Below are positions 39,150 to 47,801 of a stretch of DNA of 48,272 bases, one piece after another (position 1 is the stretch's first letter; each line of letters starts with the position of its first letter). The notes under the pieces are model-generated. The model was given only the letters and a program-made list of their open reading frames with translations. It ran no database searches and had not been told where the DNA came from. This stretch comes from an uncultured Bacteroidales bacterium (GTDB taxonomy: Bacteria; Bacteroidota; Bacteroidia; Bacteroidales; Paludibacteraceae). The stretch covers positions 1-48,272 of the forward strand of contig CACZCR010000010.1 of assembly GCA_902779705.1 (NCBI GenBank), given 5' to 3'. A program made the translations under genes and the position numbers.

Positions 39150-40472
39150 ATGAAAAAAATCTTTCTAAGTCTTGCGCTTCTTTGCGCAACCCTATTGTGC
39201 GCCCAAACCAAGTCACATACCGACTGGGCCTATGACGCTACTATCTACGAGCTCAACACCCGTCAACTCACTCCCGAGGGTACTTTCCAAGCAGCAGAAG
39301 CTGTTCTACCTACCCTCAAAGAGAACGGTATAGACATCATCTGGGTAATGCCTTGTCAACCGATCGGCAAGATCACCCGCAAAGGTACACTCGGTAGCTA
39401 CTACTCGATCATTGACTACTGCCAGATCAATCCTGAGTTTGGTACCTTAGACGATTTCAAACACTTTCTTAATACTGCCCATAACATGGGCTTCAAAGTG
39501 ATTCTCGACTGGGTGGCAAACCATACCGCACCGGACAGCAAGTGGACCCAGAACCCCGGATGGCACTATCGCGATAGTCTGGGCAACCTGATGGTTCAAT
39601 ACGACTGGACCGATATCTCCAAACTGGACTATCATAACCAAGAGATGCGTAATGAGATGCTCAAATCGATGCGCTGGTGGATGGACGAAGTGGGTATAGA
39701 CGGTTTCCGTTGCGATGTGGCCGGCGAAGTGCCGACCGATTTTTGGAATTGGGCGATGTCCGATATCCGTCGTTCTCATCCGAACATGTTCACGCTTGCT
39801 GAAGATGAAGACAAAGCGCAAGAACTGACCGAATCGGCTTTCGATATGTATTATGGTTGGACCCTCCATCATATAATGAACGAAGTAGCACAAGGCAAGA
39901 AGACCGTAGCTGATCTGTGGAGCTATTTCCGCCGTGCTGAGCAGCTTCGCCCGCGCGCTATACGTATGAACTTTATCTCCAACCACGATGAGAACTCATG
40001 GAACGGTACGGAGTTTGAACGTATGGGTGACGCAGTCAACCTGATGGCTGCTTTATGCTACGTGGTACCTGGGATGCCGATGATATATACCGGTCAACTA
40101 TCCGGAAACCACCACCGTTTGGAGTTCTTTGAGAAAGACCTCATCGACCAAGACAAGGACTATGCCAAGGAGGCATTGTATCGCAAACTCAATGCTTTCC
40201 GCAAAGCCAACCCTGCCCTCTATAGCAATGAACTTGGCGCGCCGATGAAACGCCTGCTGGCAGACAATGACTATATCTTTGCTATAGCTCGTCCGTCTAA
40301 GAACAATACTGTGCTGGCGATCATGAATATGTCGGATCAAGAGCAAACAGTGACGGTTGACTTGACCGATTATAAGGGTACATATACCTGCCCGTGCGGC
40401 AAGAAACACAAACTTGCTGCCCACGAGACATTCACTCTCAAACCGTGGGGATATAAACTGCTTAGAAAATAG
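39150..40472 (+). CDS. secreted alpha-amylase (GH13)
   Basis: 440 residues with a Sec signal peptide (MKKIFLSLALLCATLLCAQ). A compact GH13 enzyme: WVANHTAPDS, the nucleophile D189 in DGFRCDVAGE, acid/base E218 in FTLAEDED and D280 in ISNHDENSW, followed by a short C-terminal beta domain (about 355-440). The signal ends with a plain Ala-Gln site, so the enzyme is soluble in the periplasm, unlike its lipoprotein neighbour. The two GH13 enzymes together would split alpha-glucans, feeding glucose phosphate to pgi three genes downstream. Confidence 0.93.
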   Translation: MKKIFLSLALLCATLLCAQTKSHTDWAYDATIYELNTRQLTPEGTFQAAEAVLPTLKENGIDIIWVMPCQPIGKITRKGTLGSYYSIIDYCQINPEFGTLDDFKHFLNTAHNMGFKVILDWVANHTAPDSKWTQNPGWHYRDSLGNLMVQYDWTDISKLDYHNQEMRNEMLKSMRWWMDEVGIDGFRCDVAGEVPTDFWNWAMSDIRRSHPNMFTLAEDEDKAQELTESAFDMYYGWTLHHIMNEVAQGKKTVADLWSYFRRAEQLRPRAIRMNFISNHDENSWNGTEFERMGDAVNLMAALCYVVPGMPMIYTGQLSGNHHRLEFFEKDLIDQDKDYAKEALYRKLNAFRKANPALYSNELGAPMKRLLADNDYIFAIARPSKNNTVLAIMNMSDQEQTVTVDLTDYKGTYTCPCGKKHKLAAHETFTLKPWGYKLLRK

Positions 40473-40495
40473 CACTTTTTTTTAGCTGAACATAT

Positions 40496-42202
40496 ATGAC
40501 ACTTATTCTACAAATTATCACTCTCATCGGTTCCGTAGCAATGTTGATGTACGGACTGAAAGTGATGTCCGAAGGCCTCCAGAAGATGGCAGGTAGTACG
40601 TTGAGCAATGTGCTCGGCACAATGACCACCAACCGATTCTCGGGTGTTCTTACCGGTGCGTTTATTACCGCAGCCGTGCAGTCATCTACGGCTACTACCG
40701 TCATGACGGTCAGCTTTGTGTCGGCCGGTATCCTATCGTTGGCACAAGCGATCTCGGTCATCATGGGTGCTAACATCGGTACGACCTTTACCGCATGGAT
40801 CATGGTATTGGGCGGCGGTTCGTTTGACCTGCGGCTCGTCGTTTATACGGCGATTGTGCTGGCTGTCGCGCTCATTTACACGAAGAAAAATGCTAACTTG
40901 GGCGATTTTCTGATGGGTCTATCCTTGCTGCTACTCGGTTTGACTACCCTCAAGATCAATGCCACTGAGATGCACTTGGACCAGATGGAACCGGTACGTA
41001 ACTTCTTCGTGGCAACATCCAGTTGGGGGTATGGCAGCTATTTTCTCTACCTCATGGTGGGTGGTATACTGACCTTTGCCGTACAGTCCTCAGCGGCCAT
41101 TATGGCGATCACAATGACCCTCTGCTCTACGCACGTGCTACCTGTTGATATGGGTATATCGCTTGTGTTGGGTGAGAACATAGGTACAACGATCACGTCC
41201 AACATCGTGGCCCTCTCTGCCTCTACCCAAGCTCGTCGTGCCGCTTTGGCACACTTGGTATTCAACCTGTTTGGTGTGATCTGGGTACTGTGTGTGTTCC
41301 GCTGGTTTGTAGGTGGCGTATGCGAGTTGTGGGGCGTGGACTTCGAGCCCGGCAAACCCAGCGACGTATCGCCGGACAAACTCAACGCTATCTTGGCTAC
41401 TTTCCACACCTCGTTCAACGTCATCAACACCTGTATTCTCATAGGATTCATCCCATACTTTGAAAAACTGGTGATGTGGATCCTGCCGTCCAAGCCCGAG
41501 CAGAAAGATACGGACAGCCAATTGCGCTTTATCTCAGGCGGCCTGATGTCCACCTCCGAGCTTTCTATTCTCCAAGCATGGAAAGAGATACACGTCTTTG
41601 CTGTACGTACACAGCGAATGGTGGGCATGATACACGACCTGTACGAAGAGACCGACGAGACCATGTTTACCAAGATCTACTCGCGCATCGAGAAGTACGA
41701 AGGCATATGCGACCGTATGGAGTATGAGATCGCCCAATATCTCAACAATGTAGCCGATGGACGCCTGTCTGATCAGTCCAAGCATGAAGTGCATAAGATG
41801 CTACGTATCGTCAGCGAGTTGGAGTCGGTGGGAGACGCCAACTTCAACCTCTCGCGCTACATCCGTCATCGTCACGAGAACAATGTTCGATATACCGACT
41901 ACCAGAACAAAAACGTAGAGATGATGATCTATCTGGTTAGTGGCGCAGAGACCAAGATGGTTGAAGCACTCGAACGCGTCAATATATCCGAAGACGAGTT
42001 CCTTGAGATGACCAATATGGAGAACGAGATCAACAACTTCCGCGATGAACTCAAGATGCAGAATATGCAACATATAACTGACCGAGAGTATGACTACTCC
42101 ACCGGTGTCAACTATATGGATATCATTCTCGAGTTGGAGAAAATGGGCGACTATATCATCAATGTGGATGAGGCCGTCTATGAGCATAAACACGACAAAT
42201 AA
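40496..42202 (+). CDS. Na/Pi cotransporter family protein with PhoU-like C-terminal domain
   Basis: 568 residues. Two inverted Na/Pi-cotransporter repeats (about 1-330) each carry the QSS signature: AVQSSTATTVM near 61 and AVQSSAAIMAI near 198, with GANIGTTFTAW and GENIGTTITSN partners. About eight membrane helices are followed by a cytosolic helical region (about 345-565) resembling PhoU, with repeated acidic helices (ELESVGDANFNLSRYIRH, LELEKMGDYIINVDEAV). It probably moves phosphate with sodium, either inward or as an exporter (YjbB-like). It lies between the amylase genes and lysS. Confidence 0.92.
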   Translation: MTLILQIITLIGSVAMLMYGLKVMSEGLQKMAGSTLSNVLGTMTTNRFSGVLTGAFITAAVQSSTATTVMTVSFVSAGILSLAQAISVIMGANIGTTFTAWIMVLGGGSFDLRLVVYTAIVLAVALIYTKKNANLGDFLMGLSLLLLGLTTLKINATEMHLDQMEPVRNFFVATSSWGYGSYFLYLMVGGILTFAVQSSAAIMAITMTLCSTHVLPVDMGISLVLGENIGTTITSNIVALSASTQARRAALAHLVFNLFGVIWVLCVFRWFVGGVCELWGVDFEPGKPSDVSPDKLNAILATFHTSFNVINTCILIGFIPYFEKLVMWILPSKPEQKDTDSQLRFISGGLMSTSELSILQAWKEIHVFAVRTQRMVGMIHDLYEETDETMFTKIYSRIEKYEGICDRMEYEIAQYLNNVADGRLSDQSKHEVHKMLRIVSELESVGDANFNLSRYIRHRHENNVRYTDYQNKNVEMMIYLVSGAETKMVEALERVNISEDEFLEMTNMENEINNFRDELKMQNMQHITDREYDYSTGVNYMDIILELEKMGDYIINVDEAVYEHKHDK

Positions 42203-42218
42203 CAAAATTATTATATAA

Positions 42219-43787
42219 ATGGAATTATCAGAACAAGAATTAGTGCGCCGTCAGAGTTTGCAGACTATGCGCGACCTGGGCATAGATCCCTACCCTGCAG
42301 CGGAGTATGAAGTTACAGGTTTTTCTACGGACATCAAAGCCGGATTCGTTGATGAAGGCGCGGTCAGCGACCGAGGCGAACAGCCATGCGGATCCTGGCA
42401 TACGGGCGACAAGGTGCGTATAGCCGGTCGTCTGATGTCCAAACGTATCATGGGTAAGGCCTCGTTTATCGAGCTCCAAGACTCCAAAGGCCGTATCCAA
42501 GTCTATGTCAGCCGCGATGACATCCAAGCACCCGTACCTGAGGGCGAAGAAGCTACTACGGTAGAACAGAAGATGTACAACGTGGTATTCAAGAAACTGC
42601 TGGATATAGGCGACTTTATCGGTATTGAAGGCTTTGTGTTCCGTACCCAGATGGGTGAGATCTCTGTTCATGCACAGAAACTGACGGTGCTGGCCAAATC
42701 GCTCAAGCCGCTACCTATCGTCAAGTATAAAGACGGTGTGGCATACGATGGTTTCAACGATCCCGAGCAGCGTTATCGTCAGCGCTACGTAGACCTAATC
42801 GTTAACGAAGGCGTCAAGGACACCTTCCTCAAGCGCGCCACCATCCTGCGCACGATGCGTCAGGTGTTTGACGAGGCTGGTTATACCGAGGTTGAGACCC
42901 CTATCCTACAGCAGATAGCTGGCGGCGCTTCGGCGCGTCCGTTCATCACGCATCATAATACGCTTGACGTAGACATGTACCTGCGTATCGCAACCGAGCT
43001 CTATTTGAAGCGTTTGATCGTAGGTGGCTTTGAGGGTGTATACGAGATCGGCCGTAACTTCCGAAACGAAGGTATGGACCGCAGCCACAACCCCGAGTTC
43101 ACCTGTATGGAGCTCTACGTACAATATAAGGACTACAACTGGATGATGACCTTCACTGAGCAGCTACTCGAGCGCATCGCGTTGGCTGTCAACGGCACCA
43201 CCAAGGTGCAAATCGGTGACCACGAGGTCGACTTCAAGGCACCATACCGTCGTCTGCCTATCCTCGATGCTATCAAGGAGAAGACCGGACTCGATCTGGC
43301 CTCGATGGATGAGGATGCTATCCGCGCCGAAGCTAAGAAACTGGGCGTAGAGGATACCGAACATATGGGTAAGGGCAAGCTGATTGACGAGATCTTCGGC
43401 GAGACCTGTGAGGGGACGTTCATCCAACCGACCTTTATCACCGACTACCCTGTCGAGATGTCTCCGCTGACTAAGATGCACCGTTCCAAACCCGGACTAA
43501 CCGAGCGTTTCGAGCTGATGGTTAACGGCAAAGAGTTGGCCAATGCCTACTCCGAGCTTAACGACCCGATTGACCAGTACAACCGCTTTGTCGAGCAGAT
43601 GAAACTGGCCGACAAGGGTGACGACGAGGCCATGGTCATCGACCATGATTTCATGCGTGCGCTCGAGTACGGTATGCCGCCTACGTCCGGTATCGGTATC
43701 GGTATCGACCGTCTGGCGATCCTCATGACCGCACAACCGACCATACAGGAAGTTTTGTTATTCCCGACGATGAAACCTGAAGCATAA
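42219..43787 (+). CDS. lysS: lysine--tRNA ligase (class II)
   Basis: 522 residues. Charges tRNA-Lys in the cytosol. An N-terminal OB anticodon-binding domain (about 55-165, KVRIAGRLMSKRIMGKASF) is followed by the class II catalytic core with motif 2 (FRNEGMDRSHNPEFT) and motif 3 (GIGIGIDRLAIL). The insertion AEAKKLGVEDTEHMGKGKLIDEIF is typical of bacterial LysRS. It is somewhat shorter than many Bacteroidetes homologues that carry a C-terminal extension. Its stop shares a base with the gpsA ATG (TAATG). Confidence 0.97.
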   Translation: MELSEQELVRRQSLQTMRDLGIDPYPAAEYEVTGFSTDIKAGFVDEGAVSDRGEQPCGSWHTGDKVRIAGRLMSKRIMGKASFIELQDSKGRIQVYVSRDDIQAPVPEGEEATTVEQKMYNVVFKKLLDIGDFIGIEGFVFRTQMGEISVHAQKLTVLAKSLKPLPIVKYKDGVAYDGFNDPEQRYRQRYVDLIVNEGVKDTFLKRATILRTMRQVFDEAGYTEVETPILQQIAGGASARPFITHHNTLDVDMYLRIATELYLKRLIVGGFEGVYEIGRNFRNEGMDRSHNPEFTCMELYVQYKDYNWMMTFTEQLLERIALAVNGTTKVQIGDHEVDFKAPYRRLPILDAIKEKTGLDLASMDEDAIRAEAKKLGVEDTEHMGKGKLIDEIFGETCEGTFIQPTFITDYPVEMSPLTKMHRSKPGLTERFELMVNGKELANAYSELNDPIDQYNRFVEQMKLADKGDDEAMVIDHDFMRALEYGMPPTSGIGIGIDRLAILMTAQPTIQEVLLFPTMKPEA

Positions 43788-44776
43788 TGGAACAAAGAGT
43801 AGCTATTTTGGGTAGTGGTAGTTGGGCAACAGCACTTGCCAAACTGGCGCTTACCACACAAGGACAGATCAATTGGTATATCCGTCGACCGGAGATGATC
43901 GAGGAGTTCAAACTCAAAGGTAAGAACCCCTCCTACCTCTCGGCTGCTAAGTTTGATGTATCGCGCATCAACTTCTCGTCCGATATCAATGAGATAGTGG
44001 CCAACTCAGACATCCTGATCCTGGCAATACCGTCTCCTTACGTCAAACAATCGCTCACCAAGATCAAAAGACGCATGGGACGTAAGATCGTTATCTCTGC
44101 CGTCAAAGGTATGATTCCCGAGGAGAATATCCTGATCACCGACTATCTGCGTGATCGATTCAAGATGCCGGAGGAGAACATCGCTATTATTGCCGGTCCG
44201 TGTCACGCTGAGGAGATCGCATTGGAACGCTTGAGCTATCTGACCATAGGATGTAGCAAACGTGATACAGCCGAGTTTGTATCCCCTATCTTCCAGACCG
44301 AGTATTGCCGTACGGTCACCAGTACCGATGTGGTAGGACTCGAGTATTCGTCTGTGATGAAGAATATCTACGCCATTTCGGCAGGGCTGTGTCAGGCACT
44401 CCATTATGGTGACAACTTCCAGGCGGTGCTGATCAGTAACGCTATCCAGGAGATTCAACGATTTGCATCCGCCACTTGTCCTCTGCCGCGTAATATTGAC
44501 GCAAGCGGATACCTGGGCGATGTGCTGGTGACGGCTTACTCCAAGTTCAGCCGTAACCGCCAGTTCGGACAAATGATTGGTATGGGCTATTCGGTCAAAG
44601 CAGCACAAGTGGAGATGGAGATGGTAGCCGAAGGCTATTATGGTACGCTGGCTATCCACGAGGCGAACAAACGGGTGCAGGCTTCTATACCTATTGTAGA
44701 AGCAGTATATGACATCCTCTACAACCGTATGTCGCCTACTATCGTTATTCGTGAACTAACACAAAAATTACATTAA
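43787..44776 (+). CDS. gpsA: glycerol-3-phosphate dehydrogenase [NAD(P)+]
   Basis: 329 residues. Reduces dihydroxyacetone phosphate to sn-glycerol-3-phosphate for phospholipid synthesis. N-terminal Rossmann fold with GSGSWATAL (GxGxxA), SAVKGM, the catalytic Lys in [15 protein letters not shown] and GPCHAEEIA. Full length. It overlaps lysS by one base and is 4 bases from pgi, the order lysS-gpsA-pgi being one I recall from Bacteroidales. Confidence 0.96.
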   Translation: MEQRVAILGSGSWATALAKLALTTQGQINWYIRRPEMIEEFKLKGKNPSYLSAAKFDVSRINFSSDINEIVANSDILILAIPSPYVKQSLTKIKRRMGRKIVISAVKGMIPEENILITDYLRDRFKMPEENIAIIAGPCHAEEIALERLSYLTIGCSKRDTAEFVSPIFQTEYCRTVTSTDVVGLEYSSVMKNIYAISAGLCQALHYGDNFQAVLISNAIQEIQRFASATCPLPRNIDASGYLGDVLVTAYSKFSRNRQFGQMIGMGYSVKAAQVEMEMVAEGYYGTLAIHEANKRVQASIPIVEAVYDILYNRMSPTIVIRELTQKLH

Positions 44777-44780
44777 TAAA

Positions 44781-46124
44781 ATGAAAATTACACTCACACA
44801 CGCTGCAAGCTTTGTTCAAGCAAGCAGTTTACAAGAGTTGGCAGCTCAGACTGCTGCCTGCAACCAGTTGTTGGAGAATGGTCAGGGAGCCGGTAATGAC
44901 TATATCGGTTGGGTACACCTGCCCTCCTCTATCGACGATGCCTATCTCACTGAGGTAGAGCAAACCGCTCAGACTCTTCGCGAGCGTTGCCAAGTGGTTG
45001 TGATTGCCGGTATCGGCGGTTCGTATCTTGGTGCACGTGCCGTCAACGAGGCACTATCTTCGTCTTTCGACGCGTTCAATGCTACCAATCGTAAGGCTCC
45101 CTATGTAGTCTATGCCGGCAACAACATCGGCGAGGACTATCTGGCTGACCTGATGGAGTTCCTTTCGGACAAACAGTTTGGTATAGTCAATATATCCAAG
45201 TCCGGTACCACCACCGAGACCGCTTTGGCTTTTCGTCTCTTGAAGACGATGTTGGAAGAGAAAGTGGGCAAAGAGGAAGCACGTCACCGTATTGTGGCTG
45301 TTACCGACCGTGCCAAAGGTGCTCTCCGCAGCTTGGCTACCAAAGAGGGATACAAGACCTTTGTCATCCCTGATAACGTAGGTGGCCGTTTCTCGGTGCT
45401 TACTCCGGTAGGTCTGTTGGCTATAGCTGTAGCAGGCTACGACATCCGCGCGTTGGTTAAGGGTGCACAGGACATGGAACGCCAGACAGGCGTAGATGTA
45501 CCGTACGAGCAGAACCCTGCTTGTCAGTACGCTGCTATGCGTAATGCCCTCTATCAGAGCGGCAAGAAGATCGAGATCCTGGTTAACTACAATCCTCGCT
45601 TGCATTATTTCTCCGAGTGGTGGAAACAACTCTACGGCGAATCAGAAGGCAAGGACCACAAGGGTATCTTCCCTGCCAGCGTAGATTTCACAACCGATCT
45701 GCACTCAATGGGTCAATGGATCCAAGATGGTGAGCGTTCGATCTTCGAGACCGTGATCTCTATCAATCAGGCAAACCGCGAAGTACGCGTGCCAATGGAT
45801 CAAGAGAACCTCGACGGACTCAACTTCTTAGCAGGCAAGCGTGTGGATGAAGTCAACAAGATGGCTGAACTCGGTACACGCCTCGCACACATCGACGGCG
45901 GCGTGCCTAATATCCTGATTCAGTTTGACAAGATCGACGAGTATAACATCGGTCAGTTTATCTACTTCTTCGAGCGCGGATGCGGTATCTCGGGCTACAT
46001 GCTGGGCGTTAACCCATTCAACCAACCGGGCGTAGAGGCATACAAGAAGAATATGTTTGCCCTACTCGACAAACCGGGGTATGAAGCTGAATCCAAAGCT
46101 ATCAAAGAGAGACTGAAAGGCTAA
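44781..46124 (+). CDS. pgi: glucose-6-phosphate isomerase
   Basis: 447 residues. Interconverts glucose-6-phosphate and fructose-6-phosphate. Sugar-phosphate-binding SIS motifs: [16 protein letters not shown] and [16 protein letters not shown]. The C-terminal [25 protein letters not shown] is the family end signature. Its size is that of the short bacterial form. It is the last gene of the amylase unit; its terminator is about 100 bases downstream, inside the convergent T9SS plug gene. Confidence 0.97.
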   Translation: MKITLTHAASFVQASSLQELAAQTAACNQLLENGQGAGNDYIGWVHLPSSIDDAYLTEVEQTAQTLRERCQVVVIAGIGGSYLGARAVNEALSSSFDAFNATNRKAPYVVYAGNNIGEDYLADLMEFLSDKQFGIVNISKSGTTTETALAFRLLKTMLEEKVGKEEARHRIVAVTDRAKGALRSLATKEGYKTFVIPDNVGGRFSVLTPVGLLAIAVAGYDIRALVKGAQDMERQTGVDVPYEQNPACQYAAMRNALYQSGKKIEILVNYNPRLHYFSEWWKQLYGESEGKDHKGIFPASVDFTTDLHSMGQWIQDGERSIFETVISINQANREVRVPMDQENLDGLNFLAGKRVDEVNKMAELGTRLAHIDGGVPNILIQFDKIDEYNIGQFIYFFERGCGISGYMLGVNPFNQPGVEAYKKNMFALLDKPGYEAESKAIKERLKG

Positions 46125-46134
46125 TGGCGAAAGG

Positions 46135-47442
46135 TTATAGACTCACTCCTACGAGTCGGTCATAACGCGCGCCGAAAGGCCGATAATAGACGTAGATACC
46201 GTATTGGTTAGACGTCTGCCAAAAACTACCATCCGTTCGTTGGGTGGTAGTTTTTTTGTCCACCAATTGCGAACCGTCAGCCGTTTTGGGTACAAACCAA
46301 TACTGATAGTCATAGCCACCCTGCTTGACTAATGCTGACAATGTGTAACATTTATTGGAGGCGTCGTAATCCATTCTGTTAGCACTGGTCATACGGTTCT
46401 CAAACAGATCGCCGCCTACATACAGTATGCCGTCCATCCAAGGCTGCTCTACCGGCAGAGTCCAATGCACCCACATATACTCGGCCTCGGTCTCTACGTC
46501 GTTGGTATGCTCGGCATTAACAATAAACATACCGTTGGCGTCATACTCATGTATATACTGCTCGTTGCTATTATAGCAAGGGTCGGGCATCAGAGGCGCA
46601 TGATAGTCGTTGTTGAAGAAACGGATCTGGTTGATATTCGTACCGGCCATATAGGTCGAATAGCTGTCAAAATGGCGATACTCGTTGCCACCCTCGAAGA
46701 TCAACTCCCGCTTGTTGACGTACCGTAAGCGGTCACCTTGTATATACGTAGGCTGTGTCAGTAGCACCAAGTTGTCCCGACGGTTGTTCTGCTCCACCAC
46801 GATCTTATACTCATTTGGATCGCGCACCCCTAAGGACGATGCGTTCAAGTCTATCTCCAGCTGCTGATAACGCCCGTTGATCTCTATCGGAGTGTCGTAA
46901 CGAACATTTGGAACGATCTGTACCAAGGGCTCTACTACCACAAACTCCACTTCCCCTACTCGCTTGTCGGGGTCGTTGTCCTCGTAGATAGTGATGCGGT
47001 ACTTACCGCTCTTGGTCAGCTGTATGTCCTCGTTGGGAAAAACAAACGCATAATGCGTGTACACGCGCGTAGTATTTAAGGAGTGGTCATAGTCGCGTAT
47101 ATCTCCCGTCGTGAATCCGTTCAGATACTCCGAACTGGTCAAGCCGCTCACGCTTCCGTCATAGTTGAGGTGCTCTATGCGATAAGAGTACATATGTACA
47201 TTGTGACTCATCTCATCAAAACTGATGAGCAATGTGTTCTCCTCGTCCGTGCCGTCTATCAGGCCGTCGTTGAGAACCAGAAATGGACGCTGAATCGTTT
47301 TGGCATTACGTAGCTCGTTCACCATAGACACACGCTCTGCTTTCAAGGTCTTGATATTGGGCAAGAATGCATGTACATGCACCTGAGCCGATAGACCCAT
47401 GCTGCCCAACAATAACCATATGATATACGCTATTTTCCTCAT
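46135..47442 (-). CDS. type IX secretion system plug protein (DUF5103)
   Basis: 435 residues with a signal peptide (about 1-20, ending GLSA). Beta-rich, with DYDHSLNTTRVYTHYAFVFPNEDIQLTKSGKYRITIYED in the N-terminal third and the conserved end SFWQTSNQYGIYVYYRPFGARYDRLVG. The DUF5103 family includes the plug that closes the periplasmic side of the SprA translocon of the type IX system. The start is set by the promoter at 47452-47483: only 9 bases separate the -7 box from the ATG, so the transcript is nearly leaderless. The pgi terminator hairpin lies inside its last 125 bases. Convergent with pgi, 10 bases apart. Confidence 0.88.
   Translation of the reverse strand: MRKIAYIIWLLLGSMGLSAQVHVHAFLPNIKTLKAERVSMVNELRNAKTIQRPFLVLNDGLIDGTDEENTLLISFDEMSHNVHMYSYRIEHLNYDGSVSGLTSSEYLNGFTTGDIRDYDHSLNTTRVYTHYAFVFPNEDIQLTKSGKYRITIYEDNDPDKRVGEVEFVVVEPLVQIVPNVRYDTPIEINGRYQQLEIDLNASSLGVRDPNEYKIVVEQNNRRDNLVLLTQPTYIQGDRLRYVNKRELIFEGGNEYRHFDSYSTYMAGTNINQIRFFNNDYHAPLMPDPCYNSNEQYIHEYDANGMFIVNAEHTNDVETEAEYMWVHWTLPVEQPWMDGILYVGGDLFENRMTSANRMDYDASNKCYTLSALVKQGGYDYQYWFVPKTADGSQLVDKKTTTQRTDGSFWQTSNQYGIYVYYRPFGARYDRLVGVSL
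46221..46257. terminator. strong palindromic terminator of pgi inside the T9SS plug gene
   Basis: A 14-bp stem AAAAACTACCATCC / GGGTGGTAGTTTTT (one G-T wobble) with loop GTTCGTT, followed by T on the + strand. The flanks make it hairpin-plus-T on the - strand as well, within the plug coding region. Confidence 0.8.
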
Positions 47443-47451
47443 TTACGGCTG

Positions 47452-47483
47452 CAAAGATACAAAAATTATACCATATACACAAA
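47452..47483 (-). promoter_or_regulatory. Bacteroidales promoter for the T9SS plug gene (near-leaderless)
   Basis: TTTG (47480-47483) followed by TGTATAT, a 20-nt spacer, then TATCTTTG (47452-47459), with 9 bases to the ATG. Confidence 0.8.
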
Positions 47484-47498
47484 AAAAATCGTTTTTTT

Positions 47499-47530
47499 CT
47501 TGCGTATGTCATTTTTTTTCACTACCTTTG
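47499..47530 (+). promoter_or_regulatory. Bacteroidales promoter for tRNA-Thr
   Basis: CTTG (47499-47502) followed by CGTATGT, a 20-nt spacer, then TACCTTTG (47523-47530). It is 43 bases upstream of the tRNA; the leader has a small hairpin TTTCGC/GCGAAA (47538-47557). Confidence 0.85.
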
Positions 47531-47573
47531 CACCCGCTTTCGCCACTTACAGCGAAATTCTAATGTAAGCGCC

Positions 47574-47646
<73 letters not shown>

Positions 47647-47648
47647 CT

Positions 47649-47675
47649 AAAGGGAACATCCGTTCCCTTTTTTTT
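47649..47675 (+). terminator. intrinsic terminator of tRNA-Thr
   Basis: A 9-bp stem AAAGGGAAC / GTTCCCTTT with a 4-nt loop ATCC, followed by T. Confidence 0.92.
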
Positions 47676-47749
47676 GTACCCTATCCACAAGTGACATTTA
47701 ACATCAATCCGTTAGAAAATACAAAAATGCATAAAAATCGCACTTATTA

Positions 47750-47781
47750 TTTGCGTATGTGCAAAATTTGTAGTACATTTG
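47750..47781 (+). promoter_or_regulatory. Bacteroidales promoter for the HTCS-like gene
   Basis: TTTG (47750-47753) followed by CGTATGT, a 20-nt spacer, then TACATTTG (47774-47781). Confidence 0.8.
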
Positions 47782-47801
47782 CAGCCGAAAAATGTTGCAT
47801 T

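Noticed and set aside
42203..42218. Lysine riboswitch or T-box before lysS
   Set aside because: The gap is only 16 bases, too short for either, and lysS is read from an upstream promoter.
44006..44659. A 217-residue - strand frame
   Set aside because: Antisense shadow of gpsA without promoter or motif.
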